Notes: generated by a model not told the origin, from the sequence alone. Positions 1-12,540 are shown, counted from the stretch's first letter. The stretch is DNA of 64,000 nucleotides from Antedon mediterranea (GCF_964355755.1 NC_092680.1:2455001-2519000); one strand, 5' to 3'. Numbers and translations: made by a program.

Positions 1-940
1 ATCATCTAAAATAAAAAAGAGATTTTATTTTGGTGAAGCATTCAAATTTACAGCCAAGGTGTGTTTTACTCAAATGTTTTTAGCATGGCACTGTGGCTCC
101 ATTGGTATAATCTGAATGTCCACAATTGAAGATGAATGTATAATGTTAAACATAATGTTGTTTAAAGTTCTCAGCACATACAAGAACACTTTCGACAATC
201 AGCTATTGAGTCAAGTTAAAATACTGGTGATTATTGTTCCAAAAACTAAATGTGACAAATGATTTTACCAATAACCTAACACAACATTCAAATATATTTA
301 ATCATTTTTTTAAACTTTTTTATCTAGTAAAATCTAAAATATTTGTACAACTATTAAGCTATCATTCTTTGCTTCTTCTATGTCCTCTAAGGGTGTTCGC
401 AAATCGATTGTCCCAATTTTTACTTTGTGATGCTCTAATTCTTTCATATAATATTGCTAAAAGTATATATATTAGAGTTGTAAAGGAGCGGCATATCAAT
501 CAAACCTCCCAACATGATTACATTCTAGCGTGTAAATGTATTTTATGACTTGCCCCAGGCAGTAGTTCAACCGTGCATTGCTACGACAACTGCACATATA
601 AAACAATATTTAATGATATTGTGTGATGACAAACAATGTGATGCAAAAATAAAGTAAAATTTAAATGTATGTATAGAGTCGGTAACTGTTGCGTGGGCAT
701 AATAAATACAACGATAAATTTAAGAGTTGTATTAACACAAAGACGATTTTTCCTTGTTTCCTAGTAAAAGGCAATAGTATATTCTTAGAAATTACAAAAA
801 AAAAGTTTAGTTGTCTGGCGATAGTCGTAGAACAATGCATATGAAGTATGCCCTCAATTGGTTCTAGTGGACGTATCACTTATTTATTTACTAAAATTAA
901 TATTATGCAAACATGTGTTACTTTAAACATCTATTATGGC
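1..940. other. No gene recognised
   Basis: AT-rich sequence with only short open frames lacking splice context or recognisable domains. I see nothing functional in it. Confidence 0.5.
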
Positions 941-1088
941 TAAAGCTCTGTCTACACTATCAAACTAGTTTGAAAAAAAAAGTGTGATTGCCTAAATATC
1001 ATAGTGATATGACATTATCATGTCCATGTAGGGCCACATCATGTTTTTTTTTTGTCACATAAAATGTGATAGTGTAGACAGAGCTTTA
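941..1088. mobile_element. Palindromic MITE, family 1 (complete copy)
   Basis: About 148 bp bounded by inverted ends beginning taaagctctgtctacactat and closing with the reverse complement atagtgtagacagagcttta. The interior is itself a near palindrome, so the transcript would fold into a long hairpin. It encodes no protein. The same unit recurs at 8.3, 18.0, 37.6, 41.8, 58.0, 58.8 and 63.9 kb, which identifies it as a non-autonomous DNA element. I cannot assign the superfamily. Confidence 0.85.
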
Positions 1089-1145
1089 ACTTTAATAGTG
1101 GACCTCCCAGCAAACTGTGAATGCTGTACACGCCTTCTAGAGATC

Positions 1146-1190
1146 TGTTTTTTTTGTCACATAAAGTTTGATAGTGTAGACAGAGCTTTA
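1146..1190. mobile_element. MITE family 1, right-end fragment
   Basis: Only the right half of the unit is present, from the T-run through ataaagtttgatagtgtaga to cagagcttta. It lies 57 bp beyond the complete copy, so it may be a solo end or a partial duplication. Confidence 0.75.
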
Positions 1191-2229
1191 AGAACGTATT
1201 ATTAATTTTTGCTTATATAGCACTTAAATGTAATGGTACCACAGAACAGGAGAAGGAACTATCTCTAGAGCAATGATGTATGGCTGCTATGAATTGTAAC
1301 AATAAAGCTTGGTTCAAAAAGGAGTATCTTAATAGTAAATATGCTGTATAGCTCCCTCATATGATCTAAATTTGCTAAAATTAACGCTTTTTTCATGAGA
1401 TCATCTTTAAAATTAGATAAAATATGTAGTTTGGTCAAAGGTCAAATCTATAATGTTATAGTGTAAATTACTAAACACATATTTATAAAGTCAGTTTCAG
1501 AAAAATAAATAATTAATTCACAAATATTATGTTAATTATTTTGGAAAAGAATATGGAAATTAAAACTGTACTTTATTAGCGAAAAACAAATTATAATTTT
1601 TTGAAAATATTACCTTGCATTTCAGACAATAATTTAAGCGATTTTTAGAAGGAGAATAATCATTACCCCCTCTATAGTCTTTAATCTTATTTGTAATTTT
1701 TTTTAAAAATGAGAATGCAAAAAAAAAAAAATTAAACTTTGTTGATCTTTATCATAACATTTGAAATGTTTTAAAAGGTTGAACTTAGATTTTTATAGTA
1801 TCCCCCATGCAGCTAGCATTGTCAACATGATTTAAGAGCACAGAGACAGGGGAAAAAGTAATTTAAGTCCTCTATAAGCTTTCCAGATATGCCTCGTTCC
1901 AATAACACAGAAACAACATTAGGGCTACAAATCATACTAGAAGCATTAGTTTACTGTTTAACATACAGGTTCCTATTCGATGACCCTTCATACTCAACTA
2001 GAGCATGGTAGGTCGGCATAAATGGATAACCAATGTAATAATATGCAAATGACTTGCATTTTTTAAAGGATAAATCAACGAGACTGAGAGAATAGTCATA
2101 CATGTTTTATTGTGTACAATGTAAAAAAGATAGTGTAATAGTTAGAATAGATGTATATTGAGGATAATTTTGATTTGAATAAAAATAAAATTCTGATAGC
2201 AATTAATCAAACAACTGTGTTTTGCGCTG
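1191..2229. other. No gene recognised
   Basis: AT-rich, with homopolymer A runs near 1,720. No exon-like frame and no structured RNA seen. Confidence 0.45.
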
Positions 2230-2490
2230 AGCTAACAGTTACACAGTGTTGCAGCTTAAAGTTACACAGCGTTGCATCTAAAAGTTATACAGCGTTGCAG
2301 CTAAAAGTTACATAGGGCTGCAGCTAAACGTTACATAGCGCTGCAGCTAAAAGTTACACAGCATTGCAGCTAACAGTTACACAGCGTTGCAGCTAACAGT
2401 TACACAGCGTTGCAGCCAACAGTTAAACAGCGTTGCAGCTAAAAGTTACACAGTGATGCAGCTAAAATTTAGTGTTGCCGCTAAAAGTTA
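2230..2490. repeat. 23-bp tandem array
   Basis: About 11-12 imperfect copies of a 23-bp unit, approximately gctaaaagttacacagcgtt plus gca. Copies differ by one to three substitutions. The frame open through part of it is a by-product of the repeat. Confidence 0.9.
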
Positions 2491-5060
2491 TTTTTGGAAT
2501 AAAAAGATATTTGTTGAAATAAAATTTCAAAAATTCAAATCTTTAAAAAAATATAAAATTATTGAATTTGTAAAAGTACAGTCTATTTTTACTTATACTG
2601 CTTTTGATATGGATTAAGTTCATATTTTATAGAATTTTTTAATAAATGCAGGTTAATAAATATTACATTTTTATTGTAATCCATGGCTTACTATGAATGT
2701 ATGAATCAATATGGCTAAAAGCCCAAGGTTAATATTATGTAGTCTTTTGTAAACAACATGAAAGAGACTGATTATTACAACAGGTTCAATAACTCCTGCT
2801 ATAAGCCACAAGGCCATGTATATGCTTTTTCTGGGTTTCAAACAATATAATATGTATTGTATATTGATGAAGCAGCCTAAGGATACAAAATATGAATATG
2901 CTTTCATCCTTTGTATTTCAAATAACCAAGATTTTGACATCAATTTTTATGCAAGTCGTAATGCTCTAATCAACATTTCACAGAGTCAAATTGATATAAA
3001 GATCTTCATTTATAAGAATATTGTTATTCAATATTGATTTTTTAATTAATATGTCAATTGAATTATATTATGTTTTTAAACATCAATGTAGAAAATTGGT
3101 TGTATCAAAAACATGCAGTAGAACCATGATCCAATACATCGCTTTAATCGCAGGGGTGTGTCAAATAAACAAGATTTTTCATTTTTATTCAAGTCATAAC
3201 AAATGCTCTAATTAACCCACCCACCTCTTTAAACAAATGTTGGGATTCAACAGTGCCTGAAATGGTTAATATAGACACATTGCACCGAAATACATTTCTT
3301 AATACGGTATGAGACGGCCCAATACAAGTTTGATACAGTCAAACAGTCAGTCAATCAGTCATTTGAAATATTGAATCATAGTTTGCCTCACTTTTTTCAG
3401 AGTTTGTTTTATATTATCACGAATAAAGTATCATTTTCATAAATTTTTTTCTGAACATAGTAATACTTGATACGGTATCAATCTTTTACTATTTCGTTAA
3501 CGTTGTTGACAGACATAGGTTGCCCATCAGGCACCTAGTCCCTAAGGGTTGGGATGACCAGAGCTATAGGGTAACTAGGGGGTCAATTTAATTAGAACTG
3601 AAGTGCAAGGGGACAACTTAGTTCAGGGTAAATACTTTCAATTCTCTAGTCTCAAAGGATGTTCTGTGTTCTTTTAAATTTAAAGTTTTAACACTGAATC
3701 TATAGCACCTGTTCTAACCATTGTCCATGTCCTACGACTTAACATTAGTACACCAACTCTCTCCTCACAATCACAAGTTTGAAGCCCTAGCTGCTGGATA
3801 CCAAGTCTTTCTTATTACAATCAACACCAAACCTCTCAAAAGTCACCACATAAGATTATAGGATCAAATTCACATGTATTAAGATTGAGAGTTTGTTCCT
3901 TTGACAAATTGTTTCTACTGCATGCATACATATGGAGTGTTTAATTCACTGTTTAGTAGGGGTCGGTAGTGCTGGGTGTTACACTGCACTTGAAATGGAC
4001 AGGCTGTGGATTTGGAGTAATTGAGTATCAACATGATCAGAATTTGTACTAAGGTTTTAAACTACTGGAGTAAGTTTTGAGAGATGTACGGTACCTGCTC
4101 TGGGAAAGGAATTTCTTTTAGTGTATCCAAAACACAAAGTTAGCATACTATCGTATACCAAAAAACACTATCAACTTAAGACCACTAAACAACTTAAATT
4201 AATTAGACTAGAACGTAATAACATTAATATATAATTTCCCTAAACATTAAATTCATATGCACATTGTTTGAAGCTATTGATGAACTTGGTAGGTATACAG
4301 GTGAAAAAAATAAAAAAGACTCAAGCAATAACTGAACTGCAATACAAGTTTGGATTTGTGAGGCAAAAAATGGAAATAGATTTTGCTTTTTCTTTAATGT
4401 AATTAGTGACTAAGTAGTCAGTAAAGAATTAAGTAAATCTTATTGAAAAAATATTCAGGAAAGAAAAAAAAAATAGCCTTATCACCTTTTATCCTCTTTT
4501 AACATTCCTTTAATCTTAATCTTTATACTGTACTAATTTGCAATACTCTATTAAAGTCTCCAACAGTTAACAAAACATTTCTTATTTGTCTAAGTCAATT
4601 ACAATTTAACTTCCGAAAAAGTTTAGTAAGCAAGAACAGCCTTCTTCAATAAACATTAAAATAACTGGGTCATGGAGACATTTAATTTAATTTGATTTTT
4701 TTATCCCATCAAAGAGCACAACTTTTAATCGGTATGTGATCTGGGGGGTAAAGGACAAATCAATTTGGTTGTTTTATGTAATTACAAAGTACGTAAAAGG
4801 CAATATTCAAGGGATTAACTGGAGAAGTTGAATCTTAATGTAAAAGTGAATATTAAAAGGACAGTGCACTAGGCCTACACTATTACATTGATAGCTGGTA
4901 TTGTGTGTTTTTTTTTCACACAAGAGTTAGTATAGCATCATCTGATTAAAAAGGAGGCCAAGTGAACGATAAGTTTTATGTAGAAACATTGTAATTGAAA
5001 GGAGCAAAGAGAGGAGGAACATAAAGTAACTTTTAGTCTAAATGATACAATCATGGAAGT
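2491..5060. other. No gene recognised
   Basis: Low-complexity AT-rich DNA. Short open frames at 2,671-3,215 on both strands overlap one another, show no splice signals and resemble no family I know. Confidence 0.45.
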
Positions 5061-5278
5061 CATAGCTTGATATTGATGGGTCATATGTTTAGAAAAGATG
5101 AACCAGTAAAGAGAACTTGGCATTCAGATGTTGGAGGTAGAAGAAGAAGAGGATGGCCAAAGATGATGTGGAAAGATATGGTAAAGAAAGAGAGAAGGAA
5201 AGATGGTTTGAGGAACACGATGCGCCAGACAGAAAGAAGTGGAGAGATGGTGTAGCAGCCTGGAATGACAGTCAGTAA
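5061..5278 (+). pseudogene. Non-LTR retrotransposon reverse-transcriptase C-terminus, frameshifted
   Basis: The translation carries the tail motif common to many non-LTR (RTE/CR1-like) reverse transcriptases. It reads LMGHMFRKDEPVKRTWH, then a basic GGRRRRGWPKMMWKDMVKKE stretch. After a frame change near 5,215 it continues DAPDRKKWRDGVAAWNDSQ and stops. In the family this segment is a GH-x-R-x-D motif followed by G-R-x-x-x-x-W and a W-R block. Only the last 70 or so residues are present and the frame is broken, so it is a dead, 5'-truncated insertion. The 3' flank (gatgatgatga) looks like a short simple tail. Clade assignment is uncertain. Confidence 0.7.
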
Positions 5279-5329
5279 CACATTGGAAGAGGGAGAAAGC
5301 TTACTCAAATAAAAGATGATGATGAACTT

Positions 5330-5495
5330 TAGTGTACTGCAAACTTTAGAAACTTTTAAACAATATTGGATATTAACTTTAGGATAGAATTGTTTTGTTA
5401 TTTGTTTTTCTGCTAATGTTTTATCTTTGTATAAGACAAGCACCGTTAGTTCCACTTGTTTTGTGGATGAAATAAAGTTATTTTATCTTATCAGA
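5330..5495 (+). repeat. Possible retroposon 3' tail
   Basis: It ends gatgaaataaagttatttta tcttatc, a polyadenylation-like motif followed by a TTATC-type simple tail. A similar ending occurs at 34.2 kb. No coding part is attached. Confidence 0.35.
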
Positions 5496-5499
5496 AAGT

Positions 5500-8314
5500 C
5501 TTAATTTTATTTACATAGACAAATTGCCAAAAATAATCATAGTTAAATTCACTATCCTTCTCAATTCTGTTCACAATACACAAGATTCTTTACACAAAGT
5601 TTTTAGAAATTGTTTCTGATATTTGACAGGATTTTAACCTAAACCCTGGTTTGGTAGTTGAGCATCATAACCAAAAAAATGTCCCACATTAGTTCAAATA
5701 GTGAAATTTAAAATAGTGCTTCAAACATACAAACGCACAAAAACCAGCAGTTTAATGTTTCATTATGTTTTAACAGATATATTTCCTTAACGAAATTGCA
5801 TCTATTACATTATGTGAGTCATAACATATCATGTTTGCCAACTTTAAAGGTTAATTTTTTACCCATATATCTTCTGGGTTGTGTCACCTAGTCCCCTGAG
5901 AGATCTGCAACGCTGGCAAATGCTAAGCTCTGTCATATTGTCTCCAGAGACATTCTCAACCCTGGTAATATGAGGGCAATTTGGGTACCCTTTATTGTAA
6001 ATGTAATTAGTATCGAAACTGTATGGATTGAGTTTCCCTCAACCCATTTTTGGGATAAAATATCTGTTATGGTTTATGTTAAGATATTCCCATGACGTAG
6101 CAGGTGTGTGATATGTGCTTACCCTGTACATAATCTCTTGGTTGGTATGGGGTACTGATATTGTATAACCAACAACATGACATTTCATCTTACAACGTAA
6201 ACAACAAAAATGAATACAGTACACAATATAATATATAATCCAAATTAATACAGGAAAAAACAGCCTACTATTATGATAAAATTCGTACTGTAGATCAAAA
6301 TCAGGCTAAAAGTTCTACAAAGGTAGTCATAACGGATAGCTAAAATTTGCACAGCGATAGCTAATGAAATTTGTTTCAACACCTAATCAATTGAGGGTTT
6401 TAACTGTTGTTTTGAGAACGCTATTTATCCAGTTATTTAAAATTTGTTTCAATTTTGCTAACTAAAAATGAAGGTAATTTATTCTTATACCCTTGAACAG
6501 GTTATTTGCTGCCAGTAGAAACAAGCCCTGGAAGAAGAGTGGAGAAAGAACACTATTGGGGTTGATAGACCACATTGAAAGAAATTGCAAATTAATGAAG
6601 GGGACAAGAGAATGAAACGAAGGATGAAAGAAGGAATAATGATGATAATGATGTAAATCATAAAATATCAGAAACTTTGTGAGCAGACTTTCTGTTTGGT
6701 ATATAATGAAGTACTTTGTAATACTGCCCTCAGGAGGAACACATTAGAGAACTAACACTATAGTTAAAAGTAGGCCTAAAAACAAATCTAACTTTTTGCT
6801 CTAAATTGGTCTAATCAAAGGAAAGAATTTGCAGTTTTAATTTCATTGGTTGTACTCCACTGATAACACATGATGGTCTAAAAATAGATTTAATAAAACT
6901 TATAGTTTAAAAGCATTTTTATAGCAAAAAAAATATATCATCTAAAACTTTAAAATTCAGAGGGAAAAAAAACAAGGTCATTTAATGTACAATTTTTATG
7001 TTTTTAAAACTTGAAACGAACTGAATACATTTCGTCTGTCTGATGTGTCTCCCCAGTGTCTCAGCACCATGTCTGAAATTCAATCCTTTGATGAAAATAT
7101 TTTATGGATTTCACCAACAGCTATAGACAACTTCTTATGATATGACTAAAAAAAACCTATAAAATAATAAATAAAAGTCTTATAAGTACAGGTTTCTTTT
7201 ATTCTACTTTATTTATTCAACTACTAAGATTATTAATGTAAGAAAATGTCAAGATGAAAATGATAAATAGTCTACTTAATCTAACACAATAAAATGATAT
7301 CAAATATTTTATTTTTACAAGTACTACATTTTCCATCAATTTGATATCTGTTCAAATGTTAAAAGGCCTACTTTCATGTTTTTTTACTGGTTCATTTTTG
7401 TTGAACGGTAATTGCATAGAACTCTTATTACCTTTAATATTTTTAGTTGGCTCATTTTGTAATGGCTGTCGCAGTAACTTTTAAGTAATTCTCTTTATGG
7501 TAAACCTCATCTATTAGGTAGTTTTAAGTGGCAATACATTCTATGTCTGAACTCTGTCATGAAACAGCCTATATATATTATATAACTGAGCTATAGTGAT
7601 AAAATTCTACAACATTACGACATTGAAACCGACCGTCATCAGCGGTAATGACATTTTTCTTTTTTTTTCTCGTATGATTTGCAAGCAATGAAGAGCTTGC
7701 ATCTGTTACCTTTGCTATTAATGTCTGCACTGTAGGACTACCTGAAATGTGAGATGCAGGAGAAGCATGGCGTTAACAAGTGTCCATTTAACACTATCTA
7801 TCTATATAAAGACATTTATTCAGGCACTTTGCTTTTAAAGCCTGCACTATAAAATGTGAGAGGCAGGAGCATGTCCACTATCAGTCAGGGGGAAAACGGC
7901 AAAAGGCTCCCTACTTTCTAGGAGTTTTATCAGATAATCTATACAGTTTTGACAACCCTTGTAGCACGTGCACCACAGTGACCTATAGACAATTATTCAG
8001 GCCTAAATTTTGTTTTATCCTTAAGTTTGGTTAAATTAAAATTGTTACAAAAATATGATATGTTCTTTTCTATATCCCAAATGAATGAATGGTTATATAT
8101 TACTTTAATTCCTGATTTTCTTATTTTATACACTTCAGAATACATTCCCATGCTAATTTAGCATATTTTTTGTGTATTTAAATTTGAGGTTTAGTTTTGA
8201 TAGTGGGCCTATAAGATATGCAAAGTTAGATTCAACACAATTCTATTTATATTTACATACTTAAATTTTATAGTTGTTTATTTGAAATATAGCAAAGGTT
8301 AAAGAAAGCCAACC
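5500..8314. other. No gene recognised
   Basis: AT-rich. A short direct repeat of about 40 bp (ctgcact...aatgtgaga/ggcaggag) occurs near 7,725 and 7,840. Nothing else can be supported. Confidence 0.4.
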
Positions 8315-8411
8315 TAAAGCTCTGTCTATGGGCACCTCACATATATGGAAATATCACTACCATCTTTGCGCATATCACGACCATATTTGGGTACATTGTC
8401 TATTTCACACT
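8315..8411. mobile_element. MITE family 1, diverged and truncated
   Basis: It starts taaagctctgtctatgggca and keeps the interior motif atatcactaccat...catatttggg, but the right inverted end is lost. Confidence 0.55.
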
Positions 8412-8937
8412 TTAAAAAAAAGGAAACCTAAGAAGTTGTGAGGAACCTCTGTTTGTAGTATTTTATTAAACAGTAAATAACACAAATCTATTTAAGATGT
8501 ACAGTATAGAGTAACTTACGATGTACCCTACTAGAGCCTTATGCTAGTCAGAAATGCAAGATACAGAACAGTTTTCTCTAGGCCTATATTCCCGAAGCCT
8601 TCTATATCTTGGCGTCCTGGTTTAAAACCCCAAGCTGCCCATTTACTGTTAGTATTTGTACGGCCTAGCTTGAGTGAATTATAAAAGATCAAAAGATATA
8701 CTGTAATAGTATTTACAATGAAGTCGCAGTGGGCAGAAACAATTCTTACTGTACTCCAATTAAAATAGGCTAAATTAATCTTACTTATAATATTTTGGAC
8801 ACCCCTAAACAAAGAGCACTCCAGTAAACCTCCATTAAGTGGCCATGGGTCACAATAGTGTCAACTTAATAGGGGTTTTAAAGTAGCTTAAAACATGTCA
8901 TCTCAAACACAATATACATTCTCAGAGGGTTTCTTTT

Positions 8938-9452
8938 CTGCGAGTTGCGAGTTGCGAGTTGGAAAATGCGAGTTGCGAGTTGGAAAATGCGAGTTGCGAG
9001 TTGGAAAATGCGAGTTGCGGGTCGGAAAGTGCGAGTTGCGGGTCGGAAAATGCGAGTTGCGAGTGGCAAAGTGCGAGTTGCGAGTCGGAAAATGCGAGTT
9101 GCGGGTCGGAAAATGCGAGTTGCGAGTCGGAAAATGCGAGTTGCGGGTCGGAAAGTGCGAGTTGCGGGTCGGAAAATGCGAGTTGCGGGTCGGAAAATGC
9201 GAGTTGCGGGTCGGAAAATGCGAGTTGCGGGTCGGAAAATGCGAGTTGCGGGTCGGAAAATGCGAGTTGCGAGTCGGAAAATGCGAGTTGCGAGTCGGAA
9301 AATGCGAGTTTCGGGCCGGAAAATGCGAGTTGCGGGCCGGAAAATGCGAGTTGCGGGCCGGAAAATGCGAGTTGCGGGTCGGAAAATGCGAGTTGCGGGT
9401 CGGAAAATGCGAGTTGCGGGTCGGAAAATGCGAGTTGCGGGTCGGAAATTGC
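8938..9452 (+). repeat. 21-bp satellite, array A
   Basis: About 24 copies of the 21-bp unit gcgagttgcgggtcggaaaa plus t. The left copies carry an older-looking variant (ttgg instead of gtcgg). The unit length is a multiple of three and holds no stop in most frames, so five overlapping open frames of 170-210 codons run through it. These are periodicity artefacts with peptides such as ELRVGKC repeated, not genes. The same unit occurs in reverse orientation at 13,980-14,393. Confidence 0.95.
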
Positions 9453-9929
9453 AAAAATAATTTTTCAAGGAGGTCGTACCATCCAAAAAAATAATACATG
9501 AACCAAACAATCAGTAAATAAATTACAATTTAAATTTTGTTTAGTTTTTTTCATATTGTGACCTGTTTAACAATTATAGACTAGTGATTCCTTTTTTAAC
9601 ATGGATGGTTGAAATGAACTTATTTTGTATTTCAACACAAAACAATTATGTTATTGATACTTTATATTTTGAAATAATATAATTGTAAATATAGTAGATT
9701 AAAGTTATTATTTAATTTGTTTGCAATTACTGATAATGATACAATTACTTATAATGATACAATAAATTATGTACATGTATTTTTGCCTTGTTAAATGAGA
9801 AAATAATAATAAATTGGTAAGAAAAACTCACATTAAAAAGTACAGTTTGTATTGTTTACAGTATTTAGGTAAGATGATTAATGATGATTAAAAACAGACA
9901 TGATGGTTGGAGTCATTAGTACTACTTTG

Positions 9930-10262
9930 TATTTATTTGTATTTTTGTATTTTGTATTAATATTTGTCCTCAGTGAGGAAATTCGGATTAGGCCCTCCAC
10001 GGACCCACGGCAGCCAGCAGTGCAGCGCCTACCAGATTAGGCAATGAGAGTAAAGCATCTTGCCTAAGGATGCAATTAGTATGGTACAGATAACCTCGAA
10101 CCCATGCCTATCACATGCTAGTCCGATATTACCATTACACCATCACTCTCCAGTATATACAGCACCCGCCACGATTTCTAGACGGTCTCCCATCCAGAAC
10201 GCAACCGGGCCCAACGTTGCTTAACTTCGGTCCCATAAACAGGGCAAGGAAACACATACCAT
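9930..10262 (-). mobile_element. Chimeric 5S rRNA/tRNA-derived SINE
   Basis: Read on the minus strand, a 5S rRNA-like block (10,235-10,157) is followed directly by a tRNA-like block (10,151-10,083). The tRNA-like block has a box A-like tggtgtaatggta and a box B-like gggttcgaggtt. Next comes a body with ccttaggcaagatgctttac. The 3' end is a small hairpin, ttcctcactgaggacaaata, typical of CR1/L2-mobilised SINE tails. Order and content match the architecture described for AmnSINE1/SINE3-type elements (5S head, tRNA head, conserved core, LINE-like tail). Whether the core is a true Deu domain cannot be decided by eye. Confidence 0.75.
10157..10235 (-). pseudogene. 5S rRNA-derived block of the SINE
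   Basis: The minus strand contains ccgaagttaagcaacgttgg, gcccgg, then ctggatgggagaccg and gggtgctgta. These are the box A, intermediate element and box C region of eukaryotic 5S rRNA in the right order and spacing. The 5' half of 5S is strongly diverged. This is a SINE promoter head, not a functional 5S gene. Confidence 0.8.
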
Positions 10263-10269
10263 ACCTACA

Positions 10270-11080
10270 GATAATGGTCAAATTTTCAAAGCTATATTAT
10301 TTTCTTAGAATCATAGTCAATTCTTTATGTTTATAATATTTTTTTGTTAAACATTTTCAGACAAACTGTACATAGATACATATAAATACATATGAATACA
10401 AAAAAAAAGAGAAGAAATACACAGTTTATTATGTGTAACACCCATCAGCAAATCATGGAGAGGACCAATTAATGTATCTATTGAAATATAGTGCATCTCT
10501 CCAATTAAAATACATTCTGGAATCTAACCATATATTCATAATCTACATTTTGTTTGCTTTTCATAATTTTGGAAAGAAGACTGTAAATTGTCAACCTAAA
10601 AAATTCATAAGAAGATGGAATATTGTTTTCTACAAATAATTTTCTCTGACTTAGATATCGGATTGTCAACAACAACATGCGGAATAAACACAAATACATG
10701 CTTTAGTATGTACACGTACAGTAGAGTAGGCATCTGTCAAATGTACTATGTGTATTTAAAGTAACTTTAGCAGGGTACAGATTTAAATACTGAAATCACT
10801 GGTTTGTTTTTAGAGAAAATATAACTTATAACTAAGATAATTCAAATTTACTTGAATTGAATTGTTGAATTTAGGTGACAATAATCATTGATCTGCGCCC
10901 ACAATTACATAGGAGAAGGAATTATTATTACTTATATACAGTATTGTTTGATGAAATGTGTGATACAGTAGGTGAAATGAAGTTGTATTTTAGTTGTTGT
11001 TCAACGCGATGATCAAATATACAACACTTTTTAATTTTAATTTTTTATTTGATTATGTTTTTCCTTTGTAATGTATTATA
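10270..11080. other. No gene recognised
   Basis: AT-rich. Short frames only. Confidence 0.4.
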
Positions 11081-11114
11081 TGATGAAATAAAAAAAAAAA
11101 AAAAAAAAAAAAAA
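11030..11114 (+). repeat. Probable retroposon poly(A) tail
   Basis: T-rich sequence, then gatgaaataaaa running into an A tract of roughly 25 bases. It resembles the 3' end of a processed or non-LTR insertion. No body could be identified. Confidence 0.35.
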
Positions 11115-11868
11115 TATACAACACACTAAGAATGTAAAATTAAACTGTACATTTTGTATTGCAAGTGAAAAGATGCAGTAGAGTCGCATATAAAAAAACA
11201 CTTGATCCTCAAATAAATGAATACACAGAATACATTAGAAAGTACTGGAATCAACACAGTGTTGCTTGCTTATGAATTGGTTAAACTGACTGATTAAATG
11301 AGGAGATTGCACCCTTATTTATATCTTATTGATATATGGGGGTGTCAATTATGACTTCATCGCATAACTTAGAGATGAGAATAGTTAGTTTTTAGATGAA
11401 ACTTAAATGACATCATCATCTTTAAGAAGAAATTATAGATGACATCATACCAACTTTAAGTCACAATCCCTTATTTGGTATAGTACACAACAAGTGTCCA
11501 TGACAGGTAAATGTCATAACATAATGGGCCCTTTGGGAGTACCTAGTACAAAAGTCTGCATAGTGTAGTGCTGACTTATACAAGTAATAATATGTTAACA
11601 ATTATATGAAAATGATTGTGTAAATAATAAAGTTAAAAGTAAAGTCTAAAAGTAAAAATGCATTAAAAATCATGTGGTGGGCTAAACTGTCAGGCTTCTT
11701 ATATTTATTAGTAGGTAGCAGACACAAATCTACAATGTGGACCTTTATCAAAGCAGTCATTAATTGTTTTAGTAAAAGATACCTGCCCCAGGGTGTGAGT
11801 TAATTGCTTCATGGAGACCATGATTAAGAATTCATTATCTTTTAAACCTACCACCAACCCCACCTCAG

Positions 11869-11990
11869 CTTCTCCTCCCAACCAAGATCCACATACCATA
11901 CATCCCTGAGATGGTTCAAATGTAGTAAATTTTAAATCAGATTATTTGATACAACATTACCTCTAAATGCCAGTATTTCCTTATACATGA
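11869..11990. repeat. Left copy of a ~110-bp direct duplication
   Basis: Shares cctcccaacca, then tcaaatgtagtaaattttaa atca, then taaatg-ccagtat-tcctta with 13,003-13,110. The two copies bracket the A-rich satellite at 12.0-12.5 kb. Confidence 0.75.
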
Positions 11991-12008
11991 ACATTCAAAC
12001 AAACAAAA

Positions 12009-12540
12009 ATCTGCGAGTTAAAAAAAATCTGCGAGTTAAAAAAAAATCTGCGAGTTAAAAAAAATCTGCGAGTTAAAAAAAAATCTGCGAGTTAAAAAAA
12101 ATCTGCGAGTTAAAAAAAAATCTGCGAGTTAAAAAAAAATCTGCGAGTTAAAAAAAAATCTGCGAGTTAAAAAAAAATCTGCGAGTCAAAAAAAAATCTG
12201 CGAGTTAAAAAAAAATCTGCGAGTTAAAAAAAAATCTGCGAGTTAAAAAAAAATCTGCGAGTTAAAAAAAAATCTGCGAGTTAAAAAAAAATCTGCGAGT
12301 TAAAAAAAATCTGCGAGTTAAAAAAAAATCTGCGAGTTAAAAAAAAATCTGCGAGTTAAAAAAAAATCTGCGAGTTAAAAAAAAATCTGCGAGTTAAAAA
12401 AAAATCTGCGAGTTAAAAAAAAATCTGCGAGTTAAAAAAAATTTGCGAGTTAAAAAAAAAATCTGCGAGTTAAAAAAAAATCTGCCAGTTACAAAACAAA
12501 TCTGCCAGTTACAAAACAAATCTGCCAGTTACAAAACAAA
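12009..12540 (+). repeat. A-rich 18-19-bp satellite, array B
   Basis: About 26 copies of tctgcgagtt followed by 7-10 A. The run length varies between copies, as expected from polymerase slippage. The last three copies are a distinct 20-bp variant, tctgccagttacaaaacaaa. It shares the core tgcgagtt with the 21-bp arrays on either side. Confidence 0.95.

Noticed and set aside
6500-6660. Second LINE tail (tggaagaagagtggagaaag ... gatgataatgatg)
   Set aside because: It resembles a non-LTR end only loosely, and no reverse-transcriptase motif can be read.
6995-7070. Possible minus-strand RCC1 terminal exon (contains HWGDTSDRRN)
   Set aside because: The phase fits, but there is no propeller signature, a stop follows after 25 codons, and the intron would be 24 kb.
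8938-9452. CRISPR-like array
   Set aside because: There are no unique spacers. The units are contiguous tandem repeats and the sequence is eukaryotic.
8878-9510. Five overlapping 170-210-codon open frames
   Set aside because: All lie on the 21-bp satellite. Open frames in five frames at once follow from a stop-free unit whose length is a multiple of three.
10083-10235. Functional tRNA and 5S rRNA genes
   Set aside because: The 5S 5' half is missing or diverged, the tRNA block does not fold, and the two are fused with a SINE body and tail.
11762-11922. Possible minus-strand exon with MVCGSWLGG
   Set aside because: In the phase required by the last RCC1 exon it hits a stop. Part of the sequence belongs to the local direct duplication.
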